NCBI RefSeq assembly: GCF_038404985.1
Contig: NZ_JBBKBA010000003.1
Coordinates: 62,001 to 126,000, forward strand
Direction: 5' to 3'
DNA: 64,000 bases
Source of the DNA: Ferrovibrio sp. MS7
Lineage (GTDB): Bacteria > Pseudomonadota > Alphaproteobacteria > Ferrovibrionales > Ferrovibrionaceae
A program made the position numbers and the translations under genes. Of the stretch, positions 25,291-35,697 are shown one piece after another (the first letter of the stretch is position 1; the number at the start of each line of letters is the position of its first letter). The notes under the pieces were generated by a model. It saw only the letters and a list, made by a program, of their open reading frames with translations. It was not told the origin of the DNA and searched no databases.

Positions 25291-28224
25291 ATGCAGAAGA
25301 CCATCTCCGTCCGCGGCGCCCGTGAGCATAACCTCAAGAACGTGGACGTGGACATCCCGCGCGACAAGCTGGTGGTGCTCACCGGGCTTTCCGGCTCGGG
25401 CAAATCCTCGCTCGCCTTCGACACGATTTATGCCGAGGGCCAAAGGCGTTATGTCGAATCCCTGTCGGCCTATGCGCGGCAGTTCCTGGAATTGATGCAG
25501 AAGCCGGATGTCGACCATATCGACGGCTTGAGCCCGGCCATTTCCATCGAGCAGAAGACCACCTCGAAGAATCCGCGCTCCACGGTTGGTACCGTCACCG
25601 AAATCTACGATTACCTGCGCCTGCTCTACGCCCGAATCGGCATCCCCTACTCGCCCGCTACCGGCCTCCCGATCGAGAGCCAGACGGTGAGCCAGATGGT
25701 CGACCGCGTGATGGCGATGCCGGAAGGCACGCGCCTCTACTTGCTGGCGCCGATGATCCGTGGCCGCAAGGGCGAATACAAAAAGGAATTGCAGGACCTG
25801 CAGAAGCGCGGCTTCCAGCGCGTGAAGGTGGACGGCAAACTTTATGAGATCGCCGAAGTGCCGGCGCTGAACAAGAAGCTGAAGCACGACATCGAGGTGG
25901 TAATCGACCGCGTGGTGGTGCGCGACGGCGTGCAGGCCCGGCTGGCCGACAGTTTCGAGACCGCGCTCGGCCTCGCCGACGGCATCGCGATTGCCGAAGG
26001 TGCCGACGCCAAGCCAGGGGCAACCGGGGGCGAGCGCACCATTTTCTCGGCCAAGTTCGCCTGCCCGGTTTCCGGTTTCACCATTGATGAAATCGAGCCG
26101 CGCCTGTTCTCGTTCAACAATCCGTTCGGCGCCTGCCCGGTCTGCGACGGCCTGGGCAGCAAGATGTATTTCGACGCTGCCATGGTGGTGCCGGATGAGA
26201 ATGTGACGCTTCGCGAAGGCGCCATCGCGCCCTGGGCCAAGTCCACCTCGCCCTATTACCAGCAGACGCTGGATGGCTTGGCCAAGCATTACAAATTCTC
26301 GCTCACCGCCAAGTGGAAGGATGTGCCGGCCAAAGTGCGCCAGGTGATCCTGCAGGGCTCGGGCGAGGATATTGTGCCGATTGCCTATGACGACGGCATG
26401 CGCAGCTACACCATCAAGAAGCCGTTCGAGGGCGTGATCCCGAATTTGGAGCGGCGCTGGCGCGAGACCGAGAGCGACTGGGTGCGCGAGGAACTGGAGC
26501 GGTTCCAGTCCGCCACCGCCTGCGAATCCTGCGGCGGGCACCGCCTCAAGCCGGAAGCCCTTGCGGTGAAGGTCGGCGGCAACCATATCGGCCAGGTCTG
26601 CGAACGCTCGATCCTGGAAGCACGGCAATGGTTCCTTGATCTCACCAAGGCGCTGTCACCGAAGCAGCAGGATATCGCCGCGCGCATCCTGAAGGAGATC
26701 AACGAACGCCTCGGCTTCCTGGTCAATGTCGGCCTGGATTACCTCACCCTGGCGCGGGCTTCCGGCACGCTGTCGGGCGGCGAAAGCCAGCGCATCCGCC
26801 TCGCCTCGCAGATCGGCTCCGGCCTTACCGGCGTGCTCTATGTGCTGGACGAACCCAGCATCGGCCTGCATCAGCGCGACAATGCCAAGCTGCTCGAAAC
26901 CCTGACCTACCTGCGCGACATCGGCAACACCGTGCTGGTGGTGGAGCATGACGAGGAAGCCATCCGCACGGCGGATTATGTCATCGACATGGGCCCGGCC
27001 GCCGGCGTACATGGCGGCGAGATCATTGCCGAAGGCACGCCTGCCGATATTATGAAATCGGCCAAGTCGGTGACGGGACAGTATCTCTCCGGCAAGCGTT
27101 TCGTCGCGGTGCCGACCAAGCGGCGCCAGCGCGTGCCGAACAAGATCGTCCGCGTCATCGGCGCCAAGGCAAACAATCTCAAGAATGTCACCGCCGAATT
27201 CCCGCTCGGGCTGCTCACTTGCGTCACCGGTGTGTCGGGCGGCGGCAAATCGACCCTGACCATCGAGACGCTGTTCAAGGCGGTATCGCGCAAGCTGAAT
27301 GGCAGCCGCGACATTCCTGGTGCCCATGACCGTATCGAGGGCCTGGAATGGCTGGACAAGATCATCGACATCGACCAGTCGCCTATCGGTCGCACACCGC
27401 GCTCCAACCCGGCCACCTATACCGGCGCTTTCGGTCCGATCCGTGACTGGTTCGCCGGCCTGCCGGAAGCCAAGGCGCGCGGCTATGCCGCCGGCCGCTT
27501 CTCGTTCAACGTCAAGGGTGGCCGCTGCGAGGCCTGCCAGGGCGACGGCCTGATCAAGATCGAGATGCACTTCCTGCCGGATGTCTATGTGCAATGCGAT
27601 GTCTGCAAGGGCAAACGCTATAACCGCGAAACCCTGGATATCCATTACCGCGACAAGTCGATTGCCGATGTGCTCGACATGACGGTGGATGACGGCGTCG
27701 ATTTCTTCAAGGCGGTGCCGTCAATCCGGGAGAAGCTGCTCACGCTGCAGCAGGTCGGCCTGGGCTATATCAAGATCGGGCAATCGGCCACCACGCTCTC
27801 GGGCGGCGAAGCGCAGCGCGTCAAGCTCTCAAAGGAACTCTCCAAGCGCGCCACCGGCCGCACGCTCTACATTCTCGACGAGCCGACCACCGGCCTGCAT
27901 TTCGAGGATGTGCGCAAGCTGCTGGAAGTGATCCACGCCCTGGTGGATAACGGCAACACGGTGATCGTGATCGAACATAACCTTGAAGTGGTGAAGACCG
28001 CCGACTGGGTGATCGACCTCGGGCCGGAGGGCGGCGATGGCGGCGGCATGATCGTGGCCGCCGGCACGCCCGAGGACGTGGCCAAGGTGGCGGACAGCTA
28101 CACCGGCCGTTATCTCAAGGAATATCTCAAACCCGCCGACAAGCGCAGCCTGGCCGATCTGCAATCGGCCAAGGCAACCCCAGATAAGACAACGCCGGCC
28201 AAGAAGCGCGCTGCCAGCCGCTAA
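25291..28224 (+). CDS. uvrA: excinuclease ABC subunit UvrA
   Basis: Damage-recognition ATPase of nucleotide excision repair, 977 residues. Two ABC ATPase modules are visible, with Walker A loops GLSGSGKSS (32-40) and GVSGGGKST (about 647-655) and signatures [12 protein letters not shown] and [12 protein letters not shown]. Zinc-finger cysteines occur as [15 protein letters not shown] and the CEACQGDG...CDVCKGKR pair. The start [20 protein letters not shown] is the family N-terminus; a longer in-frame extension upstream is not typical. The C-terminus carries a ~35-residue Lys/Ala-rich tail. SOS-type sites in the promoter suggest DNA-damage induction. Confidence 0.96.
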   Translation: MQKTISVRGAREHNLKNVDVDIPRDKLVVLTGLSGSGKSSLAFDTIYAEGQRRYVESLSAYARQFLELMQKPDVDHIDGLSPAISIEQKTTSKNPRSTVGTVTEIYDYLRLLYARIGIPYSPATGLPIESQTVSQMVDRVMAMPEGTRLYLLAPMIRGRKGEYKKELQDLQKRGFQRVKVDGKLYEIAEVPALNKKLKHDIEVVIDRVVVRDGVQARLADSFETALGLADGIAIAEGADAKPGATGGERTIFSAKFACPVSGFTIDEIEPRLFSFNNPFGACPVCDGLGSKMYFDAAMVVPDENVTLREGAIAPWAKSTSPYYQQTLDGLAKHYKFSLTAKWKDVPAKVRQVILQGSGEDIVPIAYDDGMRSYTIKKPFEGVIPNLERRWRETESDWVREELERFQSATACESCGGHRLKPEALAVKVGGNHIGQVCERSILEARQWFLDLTKALSPKQQDIAARILKEINERLGFLVNVGLDYLTLARASGTLSGGESQRIRLASQIGSGLTGVLYVLDEPSIGLHQRDNAKLLETLTYLRDIGNTVLVVEHDEEAIRTADYVIDMGPAAGVHGGEIIAEGTPADIMKSAKSVTGQYLSGKRFVAVPTKRRQRVPNKIVRVIGAKANNLKNVTAEFPLGLLTCVTGVSGGGKSTLTIETLFKAVSRKLNGSRDIPGAHDRIEGLEWLDKIIDIDQSPIGRTPRSNPATYTGAFGPIRDWFAGLPEAKARGYAAGRFSFNVKGGRCEACQGDGLIKIEMHFLPDVYVQCDVCKGKRYNRETLDIHYRDKSIADVLDMTVDDGVDFFKAVPSIREKLLTLQQVGLGYIKIGQSATTLSGGEAQRVKLSKELSKRATGRTLYILDEPTTGLHFEDVRKLLEVIHALVDNGNTVIVIEHNLEVVKTADWVIDLGPEGGDGGGMIVAAGTPEDVAKVADSYTGRYLKEYLKPADKRSLADLQSAKATPDKTTPAKKRAASR

Positions 28225-28243
28225 GTTCATAGGAGATCAAGTG

Positions 28244-28651
28244 ATGCTTACCCGTAAGATGCTGAGCCTTGCCGATGTGCAGGCGGTTGCCGCCGCTGCC
28301 GAGGCTGAAGCCGTGAAGAACAATTGGAAGGTCAGCATTGCCATCGTCGACGATGGCGGCCACCTGCTGCATTTCCAGCGCCTTGATGGCGCCGGCCTCA
28401 CCACGGTGGCCATCAGCCAGGGCAAGGCCAAGGCTTCCGCCTATGCCCGCCGCCCGACCAAGGCACTGGAAGACATCATCGCCAATGGCCGCACGGCTTT
28501 CCTTTCGGTGCCGGATCTGGTGCTGCTGGAAGGCGCCGAGCCGATCATCGCCGATGGCATCTGCATCGGCGCGGTCGGTGTTTCCGGTGTCGCTTCATCG
28601 CAGGATGCGGAAGTGGCGCGTGCCGGCATTGCGGCGCTGAAGCTCACGTAA
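28244..28651 (+). CDS. GlcG/HbpS family protein (haem-degrading-like)
   Basis: 135 residues from ATG 28244; AGGAG at 28231 fits this start better than the GTG at 28241. The family pattern SIAIVDDGGHLLHFQRLDGA, then GKAKASAYARRPT and a C-terminal GAVGVSGV is intact. Members include GlcG of the glycolate locus, HbpS and PduO-C; some bind haem or corrinoid, most are uncharacterised. It lies between uvrA and recX, all on the plus strand. No glycolate or propanediol genes are nearby, so the role is open. Confidence 0.85.
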   Translation: MLTRKMLSLADVQAVAAAAEAEAVKNNWKVSIAIVDDGGHLLHFQRLDGAGLTTVAISQGKAKASAYARRPTKALEDIIANGRTAFLSVPDLVLLEGAEPIIADGICIGAVGVSGVASSQDAEVARAGIAALKLT

Positions 28652-28654
28652 ATC

Positions 28655-29239
28655 ATGCCGGGACCGCGCTCGAAGCCAGGATCACGGCCGAAAAAGGTCG
28701 ATCCCGGCTATCTCGAGCGCGCGGCGTTGTTCTACCTGGAGCGCTATGCCTCCTCCACCGCCAATCTGCGCCGCGTGCTGCAACGCAAGGTGCGGCGGCG
28801 GATGGAAGGCAGCGAGGATGGCCCGCCGCCCGAGGTAGCAGCCTGGATCGACGCGGTGATCGAGAAGCTGACCCGGCTCGGCTTCCTCAACGATCAGCGC
28901 TATGCCGAACAGCGCACGCGGCGCCTCTATGATGAGGGCAAGAGTTTGACCCGCATCCGCCAGACCCTGGCGGCCAAGGGCGTGAAGGCCGACATGACGA
29001 CGGCGGCGCTGGAAAACCTGAGCGACGAAAGGCCGGAACCGGTAAGCGATCTGCCCGCCGCCATCGCCTATGCCCGGCGGCGCAAGCTCGGCCCTTTCCG
29101 CGCCGATCCTGAACAGCGCCGGGAAATGCGCCAGAAGGACATGGCGGCAATGGCCCGGCGCGGTTTTTCAAGTGACCTGATCCGGCGTATACTGGCCGCC
29201 GAGAGTGTAGAAGCGTTGGAGATGTTGCGTCATGACTAA
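28655..29239 (+). CDS. recX: RecX-family regulatory protein
   Basis: 194 residues of mainly helical RecX repeats: [52 protein letters not shown] and [17 protein letters not shown]. RecX modulates RecA filaments. It begins 3 bases after the GlcG-like stop and overlaps trmFO by 8 bases. recA is not in the window. The C-terminal half contains a proline-rich insertion typical of alphaproteobacterial versions. Confidence 0.85.
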   Translation: MPGPRSKPGSRPKKVDPGYLERAALFYLERYASSTANLRRVLQRKVRRRMEGSEDGPPPEVAAWIDAVIEKLTRLGFLNDQRYAEQRTRRLYDEGKSLTRIRQTLAAKGVKADMTTAALENLSDERPEPVSDLPAAIAYARRRKLGPFRADPEQRREMRQKDMAAMARRGFSSDLIRRILAAESVEALEMLRHD

Positions 29240-30581
29240 ACTGGTTCACGTCATCGGTGGCGGCCTTGCCGGCTCGGAAGCGGCCTGGCAACTGGCGCGC
29301 GCTGGTGTGCCCGTCGTGCTGCATGAGATGCGGCCCGAGCGCAAGACCGACGCGCACCAGACCGATGGCCTGGCCGAACTGGTCTGCTCCAATTCCTTCC
29401 GCTCGGACGATGCCGAGAACAATGCCGTCGGCCTGCTGCATGAGGAACTGCGCCGCTGCAACTCCGTGATCATGGCGGCCGCCGATGCCAACAAGGTGCC
29501 GGCTGGCGGCGCGCTGGCCGTGGACCGCGAGGCCTTTTCCGCCCAGGTGCAGCGCGCCATCGAAGGCGAAAAGCTGATCACCATCGCGCGCGGCGAGATC
29601 GTCGGCCTGCCGCCCGAGGATTGGGATAGCGTGGTGGTTGCCACCGGGCCGCTTACCTCGCCGGCGCTGGCCGAAGCCGTGCTCGGCCTCACTGGCGAAA
29701 GCAGCCTCGCCTTCTTCGATGCCATTGCGCCTATCGTGCACAAGGACAGCATCGACATGTCGAAGGCTTGGTTCCAGTCGCGCTACGACAAGGTTGGCCC
29801 CGAGGGCGACGGCGCCGATTACATCAACTGCCCGATGAGCCGCGAGGAATACGATGCCTTCATCGTCGCGCTGCTGGAAGCGGGCAAGACCGAGTTCAAG
29901 GAATGGGAAAAGAACACGCCCTATTTCGAGGGCTGCCTGCCCATCGAGGTGATGGCGGAGCGCGGCCCGATGACCCTGCGTTTCGGCCCGATGAAGCCGG
30001 TTGGCCTCACAGATCCGAACACGGGCAAGCGCCCCAATGCCGTGGTGCAGCTCCGCCAGGATAACGCGCTCGGCACGCTCTACAACATGGTTGGTTTCCA
30101 GACCAAGATGAAGCATGCCGAACAGGTGCGCATTTTCCGCATGATCCCGGGCCTGGAGAACGCGCAATTCGCCCGCCTTGGCGGCATCCATCGCAACACC
30201 TTCCTGAATTCGCCGAAGCTGCTGGATAAGCAACTGCGCTTGAAGGCACAGCCGCGGCTCCGCTTCGCCGGCCAGGTGACGGGCGTGGAAGGCTATGTGG
30301 AGAGCACCGCCATCGGCCTGCTGGCAGGTCGCATGGCCGCCGCCGAGCGCCTCGGTGCCAGCCTTGCTGCGCCGCCGCCAACCACCGCGCTCGGCGCGCT
30401 GCACAGCCACATCACCGGCGGCGCCGATGCCAAGACCTTCCAGCCGATGAATGTGAATTTCGGTCTGTTCCCGCCGCTGCCCGAGGATGTGCGGCGCGAT
30501 GCCCGCAAGAAGGCAATGGCCCAGCGCGCACGCGCCGATCTCAGCACCTGGCTCGGCAGCCCGGCGGTGCAGGCCGCCTAG
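29232..30581 (+). CDS. trmFO: methylenetetrahydrofolate-tRNA-(uracil-5-)-methyltransferase TrmFO
   Basis: Folate/FAD-dependent enzyme that makes 5-methyluridine at position 54 of tRNA, used instead of SAM-dependent TrmA in many alphaproteobacteria. 449 residues. The FAD loop GGGLAG is at 9-14, followed by [20 protein letters not shown] and, near the C-terminus, [19 protein letters not shown]. The methylation cysteine lies in the CSNSF motif region. It is unrelated to oriC-linked MnmG (GidA) though similar in the N-terminus. Convergent with the NDUFAF6-like gene, overlapping by 4 bases. Confidence 0.95.
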   Translation: MTKLVHVIGGGLAGSEAAWQLARAGVPVVLHEMRPERKTDAHQTDGLAELVCSNSFRSDDAENNAVGLLHEELRRCNSVIMAAADANKVPAGGALAVDREAFSAQVQRAIEGEKLITIARGEIVGLPPEDWDSVVVATGPLTSPALAEAVLGLTGESSLAFFDAIAPIVHKDSIDMSKAWFQSRYDKVGPEGDGADYINCPMSREEYDAFIVALLEAGKTEFKEWEKNTPYFEGCLPIEVMAERGPMTLRFGPMKPVGLTDPNTGKRPNAVVQLRQDNALGTLYNMVGFQTKMKHAEQVRIFRMIPGLENAQFARLGGIHRNTFLNSPKLLDKQLRLKAQPRLRFAGQVTGVEGYVESTAIGLLAGRMAAAERLGASLAAPPPTTALGALHSHITGGADAKTFQPMNVNFGLFPPLPEDVRRDARKKAMAQRARADLSTWLGSPAVQAA

Positions 30582-31414
30582 AACTTTCCGCGTAACGCCG
30601 CCCAGAGCAGCGCGAAGTGCTTGCGCGGCTGCGATGGTTCGGAGAGGGCTGCCGGATTGAAGCCGGCGCGCTCCAGTTGCTTCAGATGCAAAGTCGCGAT
30701 GGTCAGCGGCAGCAAGGCCGGCAGCACGGCGCGGGCTACCGGGCGGCGGCGTGCCATCACCAGCAGGCGGCGGGCTTCCAGGCCGATCTCGCGCATCACC
30801 GCGAAAGTGCGCTGGTCCAACTCCTGCCGCAGGATGGCTTCCCAGGCCAACCCCTGCCCGCCCAGCATCTGCGCGGGCAGCAGCACGCGGCCTTGGGCAG
30901 CGTGGAACGGCACGGCGCGCAGGATGCCGGTGAGCGCATAGGCCTGGCCGGCATAATCCAGCGTCTCGCGCAGGCTCGCGTCGGGCACCACGCCTAGTGC
31001 CTGGCTGGCCAGCCGTTGCAACGGCGCCGTGGTTGCCCTGGCATAGTCCAGCAGTTCGGCCAAGCTAGCCGGCGGCGCCGGCTCCAGGTCGCGTTCGCGG
31101 GCATTGATCAAGGCCGCGACATCCTCGGCATTCCAGGCGGCGGCACCGGCGGCATGCAGGGCCTCGGCCACCGGATGCTTGCGCGGCGTGCCGGCGCGTA
31201 TGCCATCCCAGGTTTCGCGCCACCATTGCAGCCGTATATGGCCCAGCATTGCCTCGCTCACTTGCTCGGCGCTGCGTGCGATCTCCAGGTTGAAGGCATA
31301 AAGCGCCCATAAAGCCGGGCGGGCGGCATCAGGCGCGAACAGCGCCGTCAGCCAGCGGTCGGGGTCGTGGCGGCGCAGTTCGCTGCCGCAATGGGTGGCC
31401 GAGTCGAGCTCCAT
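30578..31414 (-). CDS. squalene/phytoene synthase-fold protein, NDUFAF6-like
   Basis: 278 residues with the squalene/phytoene synthase fold but without the aspartate-rich motifs. The first reads [16 protein letters not shown] where synthases have DDxxDE. The second reads ARERDLEP. The stretch [13 protein letters not shown] closely resembles mitochondrial NDUFAF6, a complex I assembly factor, so a non-catalytic assembly role is more likely than isoprenoid synthesis. It is divergent from the PuuD-like gene and converges on trmFO. About 740 bases downstream of its start lies a gene for an NDUFAF3-like protein. Confidence 0.8.
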   Translation of the reverse strand: MELDSATHCGSELRRHDPDRWLTALFAPDAARPALWALYAFNLEIARSAEQVSEAMLGHIRLQWWRETWDGIRAGTPRKHPVAEALHAAGAAAWNAEDVAALINARERDLEPAPPASLAELLDYARATTAPLQRLASQALGVVPDASLRETLDYAGQAYALTGILRAVPFHAAQGRVLLPAQMLGGQGLAWEAILRQELDQRTFAVMREIGLEARRLLVMARRRPVARAVLPALLPLTIATLHLKQLERAGFNPAALSEPSQPRKHFALLWAALRGKF

Positions 31415-31511
31415 GGCGGGTCAGCTATAAGCTGTAACCCGTCTTGCTGCCACCCCATTCTGTGATAGCCTGCCCAAGTCGAATCAAGCCCATAACAACA
31501 AGGAACCAGCA

Positions 31512-32084
31512 ATGGCAAAGATTCTGGAAAATCTCTACAAGGCCCTTGGCGCCGGAATCGTGCTGACGGTTCTGGCCTTCCTGCTGCTGCATCGCAGTGT
31601 CGACCATGCCTATGTCGCTTTCTTCGTGCGCTGGCTGCATGTGCTGTCCGGCGTGCTGTGGATCGGCCTGCTGTGGTACTTCAACTTCGTGCAGATCCCG
31701 ACGATGCCGAAGATCCCGGCCGAACTGAAGCCCGCCGTGGGCAAGTTCATCGCGCCCGAGGCTTTGTTCTGGTTCCGCTGGGCGGCGCTCGCCACCGTGG
31801 TCACCGGCCTGCTGCTCTCGGTGCTGAACGGCTATGGCCATGACGCGATGATGCTGAAGGAAGGCACCCGCACCATCGGCATCGGCATGTGGCTCGGCCT
31901 GATCATGGCCTTCAATGTCTGGTTCATCATCTGGCCGAATCAGAAGAAGGCGCTCGGCATGGTGCCGGTGGACGATGCCGCCAAGGCCGCCGCCGCGCGC
32001 CTCGCCATGCTCACCTCGCGCACCAACTTCATGCTCTCGCTGCCGATGCTCTATTGCATGGTGGCGCAGCAGAATATCGGCTGA
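31512..32084 (+). CDS. urate hydroxylase PuuD N-terminal-like membrane protein
   Basis: 190 residues with about four membrane helices (about 15-30, 37-57, 85-105, 120-140). The core RWLHVLSGVLWIGLLWYFNF and EALFWFRWAALATVVTGLLL match the N-terminal membrane domain of PuuD-type proteins. Full-length PuuD adds a C-terminal cytochrome c domain, which is absent here. No purine-degradation genes are nearby. Conserved histidines (RWLHV) could ligate haem. Whether it oxidises urate is doubtful; a membrane electron-transfer role is possible. Confidence 0.75.
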   Translation: MAKILENLYKALGAGIVLTVLAFLLLHRSVDHAYVAFFVRWLHVLSGVLWIGLLWYFNFVQIPTMPKIPAELKPAVGKFIAPEALFWFRWAALATVVTGLLLSVLNGYGHDAMMLKEGTRTIGIGMWLGLIMAFNVWFIIWPNQKKALGMVPVDDAAKAAAARLAMLTSRTNFMLSLPMLYCMVAQQNIG

Positions 32085-32098
32085 CGCAAGCCGTTGCA

Positions 32099-32140
32099 TT
32101 AAGGGCCGCCGGAGTGATCCGGCGGCCCTTTTTTGTTGTT
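32099..32140 (+). terminator. rho-independent terminator of the PuuD-like gene
   Basis: AAGGGCCGCCGGA - GTGA - TCCGGCGGCCCTT followed by TTTTG, starting 17 bases after the stop codon. Confidence 0.92.
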
Positions 32141-32151
32141 CCGGATGATGT

Positions 32152-32532
32152 TCAGGGAATCGGGATCAGGGCCGCAGCTGCCGCGCGGCCTTCCATGATC
32201 AGCAGGTTGTAGGTGCGGCAGGCGGCGCCGGTATTCATCGGCTCGATCACGATGCCCTGCTCGCGCAACGCGGCGCGGATCTCGCGCGGCACTGGCGAAA
32301 TCGAAGCGCCGCAACCCAGCACCAGCAATTCCGGCCTTGTCTCGGCCGCCAGCAGCGGTGCGAAACTTTCGATGGTCATGGCGGCAAGGCTGCCAATGCC
32401 CCAGGCCAAGGTGAGGCGCGGCTGCACCAGCACCGGCTCCAGCCAATGTCTGCCAGCGATGCGGAAGCCGCCATCGCCATAGGCGGCGATGGTCTGGCGG
32501 TCAGGTGCGACCTGTTGCTTCAGGTCGGCCAT
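32152..32532 (-). CDS. Mth938-like/NDUFAF3-like protein (DUF498)
   Basis: 126 residues, the Mth938 fold found in mitochondrial NDUFAF3, an assembly factor of respiratory complex I. Visible are YGDGGFRIAG, LLVLGCGASISPVPREIRAAL and GIVIEPMNTGAACRTYNLL. Bacterial homologues commonly follow yajC-secD-secF, as here (6 bases after secF). The biochemical role is unknown; in mitochondria the protein works near the membrane insertion machinery, which fits linkage to secDF. Confidence 0.85.
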   Translation of the reverse strand: MADLKQQVAPDRQTIAAYGDGGFRIAGRHWLEPVLVQPRLTLAWGIGSLAAMTIESFAPLLAAETRPELLVLGCGASISPVPREIRAALREQGIVIEPMNTGAACRTYNLLIMEGRAAAAALIPIP

Positions 32533-32538
32533 GCGGCA

Positions 32539-33501
32539 TCAGCCCTTGGCGGGCTTGCCACCAGCCTGGGGTGGCGCGGTGGGCGCCTCGGTGCCGCGGC
32601 GCAGCTTGTTCTCGCCAAGGAACAGCAGGATCGGCGCCGCGATGAAGATCGACGAAGACGTCGCCAGCACGATGCCGAACAGCAGCACGATGGCGAAGCC
32701 CTGCACCGCCTCGCCGCCGAACAAAGCCAGCGGGATGGTGGACAGGAAGATCGTCACCGAAGTGTTGATGGTGCGGTTCAGGGTTTCGTTGATGCTCTTG
32801 TCGATCAACTCGCGCAGCGGCATCACCTTGTACTTGCGCAAATTCTCGCGCACGCGGTCATATACCACCACCTTGTCGTTGATCGAGAAGCCCATGATGG
32901 TGAGCACGGCGGCCACGGCAACGAGATTGAACTGCAGGTCGGTGACGACGTAGAAGCCGACCGTCTTGGTCACGTCGAGCACCAGGGTGACGACGGCACC
33001 GACGCCGAACTGCCATTCGAAGCGGAACCAGATATAGGCCAGCATGGCGACCAGCGCCAAGCCCATGGCGATCATGCCGTCCTTGAACAATTCATCCGAC
33101 ACGGACGCGCCGACCGCTTCAACGCGGCGGATTTCGGTGCCGGGATAGCTCTGGTTCAGCGCGGCGCGCACCTTGTCGGCGGCGCGCTGGGCGGCGGCAT
33201 CGTCGCCTTCCTGGCGGCCGAGACGGATCAGCACATCCTGCGGCGAGCCGAATTCCTGCAATGCAGCCTGGCCCAGATCCAGCTTGTGGATGGCTTCGCG
33301 CAAGGCCGGGAAATCGGCCGGCTGCGACAAGCGGGCCTCGATCACGATGCCGCCCTTGAAGTCGATGCCGTAATTCAAGCCGGGATGGAAGAACAGGATT
33401 ACAGACACCAAGCTCAGGAAGGCGGATACCGCAAGGCCGATGATGCGGCCCTTCATGAACGGGTAGTTGGTGTTGTCCGGGATGAGGCGGAGCTTGTACA
33501 T
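32539..33501 (-). CDS. secF: protein translocase subunit SecF
   Basis: Inner-membrane partner of SecD in the accessory Sec complex that uses the proton motive force to complete export. 320 residues with six membrane helices; first helix about 15-37. GIDFKGGIVIEARL (about 46-60) opens the periplasmic domain. The later core has TVGFYVVTDLQFNLVAVAAV, MGFSINDKVVVYDRVRENLR and NRTINTSVTIFLSTIPL. It follows secD by 12 bases. Confidence 0.96.
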   Translation of the reverse strand: MYKLRLIPDNTNYPFMKGRIIGLAVSAFLSLVSVILFFHPGLNYGIDFKGGIVIEARLSQPADFPALREAIHKLDLGQAALQEFGSPQDVLIRLGRQEGDDAAAQRAADKVRAALNQSYPGTEIRRVEAVGASVSDELFKDGMIAMGLALVAMLAYIWFRFEWQFGVGAVVTLVLDVTKTVGFYVVTDLQFNLVAVAAVLTIMGFSINDKVVVYDRVRENLRKYKVMPLRELIDKSINETLNRTINTSVTIFLSTIPLALFGGEAVQGFAIVLLFGIVLATSSSIFIAAPILLFLGENKLRRGTEAPTAPPQAGGKPAKG

Positions 33502-33513
33502 GCTATTGCGTCC

Positions 33514-35136
33514 TTACACCGGCAAAACCGCGACGCGGCGGCGGCGCAGCCAGGTCACCATCATCAGGCGCACCACCACGGTGGCGGTGAACATCGAGGT
33601 GATGATGCCGAGCGAGATGGTGACGGCGAAACCCTTCACGGTGCCGGAGCCGAGGGCGTAGAGGATCAGCATCTTGAACAGCGTCGTCAGGTTGGCGTCG
33701 ACGATGGTGCTGAAGGCGCGCTTGAAGCCCGCCTCCATCGAGGCCATCGGCGATTTGCCGAGCTTGGTTTCCTCGCGGATACGCTCGTTGATCAGCACGT
33801 TGGCATCCACCGACATGCCCAGCGTCAACAGCAGACCGGCAATGCCCGGCAGCGTCAGCGTGGCGCCGAGCAGCGACATGGCGGCGAGCGTGAGCAGCAG
33901 GTTGGCGATCAGCGCGATATCGGCGAAGAAGCCGAACAGGCCATAGGCCAGCACCATATAGACCATGACCAGTACGGCGGCGACGGCAATCGAGATCAAG
34001 CCGGCGCGGATCGAGTCAGCGCCGAGATCGGGACCGACGGTGCGTTCCTCCACCACCTTCAGCGGTGCTGGCAGCGCACCGGCGCGCAGCAGCACAGCCA
34101 GGTCGGAGGCCGAAGCGAATGTGAAGTTGCCGCTGATCTGGCCCGAGCCGCCAAGGATGGGCTCGTTGATGCGCGGCGCGGTCAGTACCTTGTTGTCGAG
34201 CACGATGGCGAACGGCATGCCGACATTCGCCTGGGTGATTTCGGCGAAGCGCTTGGCGCCGGCGGTGCTGAAACGGAAATTGACGATCGGCTGGCCGGAA
34301 CGCTGATCGGTGCCGGCCTGGGCATCCACCAGCTGGTCGCCCGCCACTTCGATCTTGCGCTTGACCACGAAACGCACCGGGCGGCCGGTGCCGTCACGGT
34401 CCTTGTCGGATTCCAGGATCATCGAGCCGGCCGGCGCCACGGTAGCGTTGCTGTCGGCGCTCATGTCCAGCAGGTGGAAGGTCAACTTGGCGGTCTGGCC
34501 CACCAGGGTCTTGATGCGCTGCGGATCGTCGATGCCGGGCAACTGCACCAGGATACGGTCGCGGCCCTGGATCTGGATGGTGGGTTCGTTGACGCCGAAC
34601 TGGTCGATACGGCGGCGCACGATTTCCATCGACTGGGTGACGGCGGCGCGGGCGCGTTCCTGGATCGCGGCTTCCGACAGCACCATGCGCACGGCATTGC
34701 CTTCAGGCGCGACTTCCACGGTCATGTCGAGCTGGCCGCCGCCGAAGCCGATCAGGCTCGACTGCACCGGCTGCGCCAGCTTCTGCAGCAATTCGCGCAC
34801 GCGCGGCGCGGTGCTGGGATCAGGCAGGCGCACGGTCACGGTGTTGGTGCCGGTAGCGGCGATGCCGGTATAGCGCATGTTGGCGCTGCGCAATTCGGAA
34901 CGGGCGCCGTCCACCAGCGCCTCGAGCCGCTCGCGCAGCACGGTATTGGTATCGACTTCCAGCAGCAGATGGGCGCCACCGCGCAGGTCGAGGCCGAGAT
35001 TGACCTGATGCGTCGGGATCCAGGACGGCAGTTTGTTCAACTGTTCGCGGGTGAACAGGTTGGGCAGGCTCAGCAGCAACCCGGCCAGGCAGACCAGGAT
35101 GATGGACCAAACTTTCCACGGTGCGAAATAAAGCAT
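33514..35136 (-). CDS. secD: protein translocase subunit SecD
   Basis: 540 residues. The first helix (about 8-25) is followed by NLGLDLRGGAHLLLEVD, the large periplasmic P1 domain (with RRRIDQFGVNEPTIQ and RILVQLPGI) and a five-helix membrane bundle ending in LGIITSMFTATVVVRLMM. The conserved ATLTLPGIAGLLLTLGMSVD and NVLINERIREE segments carry residues linked to proton flow. It forms the SecDF-YajC complex with its neighbours. The length is shorter than E. coli SecD (615), as usual in alphaproteobacteria. Confidence 0.96.
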   Translation of the reverse strand: MLYFAPWKVWSIILVCLAGLLLSLPNLFTREQLNKLPSWIPTHQVNLGLDLRGGAHLLLEVDTNTVLRERLEALVDGARSELRSANMRYTGIAATGTNTVTVRLPDPSTAPRVRELLQKLAQPVQSSLIGFGGGQLDMTVEVAPEGNAVRMVLSEAAIQERARAAVTQSMEIVRRRIDQFGVNEPTIQIQGRDRILVQLPGIDDPQRIKTLVGQTAKLTFHLLDMSADSNATVAPAGSMILESDKDRDGTGRPVRFVVKRKIEVAGDQLVDAQAGTDQRSGQPIVNFRFSTAGAKRFAEITQANVGMPFAIVLDNKVLTAPRINEPILGGSGQISGNFTFASASDLAVLLRAGALPAPLKVVEERTVGPDLGADSIRAGLISIAVAAVLVMVYMVLAYGLFGFFADIALIANLLLTLAAMSLLGATLTLPGIAGLLLTLGMSVDANVLINERIREETKLGKSPMASMEAGFKRAFSTIVDANLTTLFKMLILYALGSGTVKGFAVTISLGIITSMFTATVVVRLMMVTWLRRRRVAVLPV

Positions 35137-35176
35137 GTCGGTCTGCCCCTGCCCTCACGCATTAAGAGGGACTGGA

Positions 35177-35202
35177 TCGGGCCGGCGACAAGGCCGGCCC
35201 GA
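35177..35202 (-). other. intercistronic hairpin between yajC and secD
   Basis: TCGGGCCGGC and GCCGGCCCGA form a perfect 10-bp stem around a 6-base loop in the 80-bp gap. No T run follows in the direction of transcription, so it is more likely an RNA-stabilising or attenuating element than a terminator. Confidence 0.5.
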
Positions 35203-35216
35203 GAGTATTTTTACGG

Positions 35217-35555
35217 TTACTTGGAATCGGCCTCGTCATCGCCGGCGCCCTTCGAGCGCACTTCGGCGATGGTGGACTTGACCACCTTGATCTTGACGCC
35301 TTCGGCGATCTCAAGCTGGACCAGGCCGTCTTCCTGCACCTTGGCAACCTTGCCAACGATGCCGCCGGAGGTGGTAACGACGTCGCCGCGGCGCACCGCC
35401 TCGATCATTGCCTTGTGTTCCTTGGCGCGCTTCTGCTGCGGCCGGATCAGCAGGAAATAGAACACCACGAAAATCAGCACTATCGGCAGGAACTGCGTAG
35501 CCATGTCGGCGATACCACCACCAGCGGCCTGCGCGTAGGCTTCAGAAATCAGCAT
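35217..35555 (-). CDS. yajC: preprotein translocase subunit YajC
   Basis: 112 residues from ATG 35555, chosen for the GGGGAG ribosome binding site just upstream; an ATG at 35579 would add eight residues. One membrane helix (about 20-40, FLPIVLIFVVFYFLLIRPQQ) precedes KRAKEHKAMIEAVRRGDVVTT and VGKVAKVQEDGLVQLEIAEG. It is an accessory of the SecDF complex and heads the yajC-secD-secF-Mth938 run. Confidence 0.94.
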   Translation of the reverse strand: MLISEAYAQAAGGGIADMATQFLPIVLIFVVFYFLLIRPQQKRAKEHKAMIEAVRRGDVVTTSGGIVGKVAKVQEDGLVQLEIAEGVKIKVVKSTIAEVRSKGAGDDEADSK

Positions 35556-35697
35556 TTGTCGCTCCCCAAGGTTCAGCAAAACCGCCCGTCAGAATCCCTG
35601 TCCGGGACCCTGGCGGCGGCGCGAGAGCGGGACTATAGCCGCGCCTGCCCTGATTGCAAGGAGCGGGGCGATGGAACTGTAGACATAGGAAGAACAA

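Noticed and set aside
32446-35460. 1004-codon open frame on the plus strand
   Set aside because: It lies antisense to secF-secD, whose protein sequences are unmistakable. Its translation is His/Gln/Gly/Asp-rich, a typical mirror of GC-rich coding DNA.
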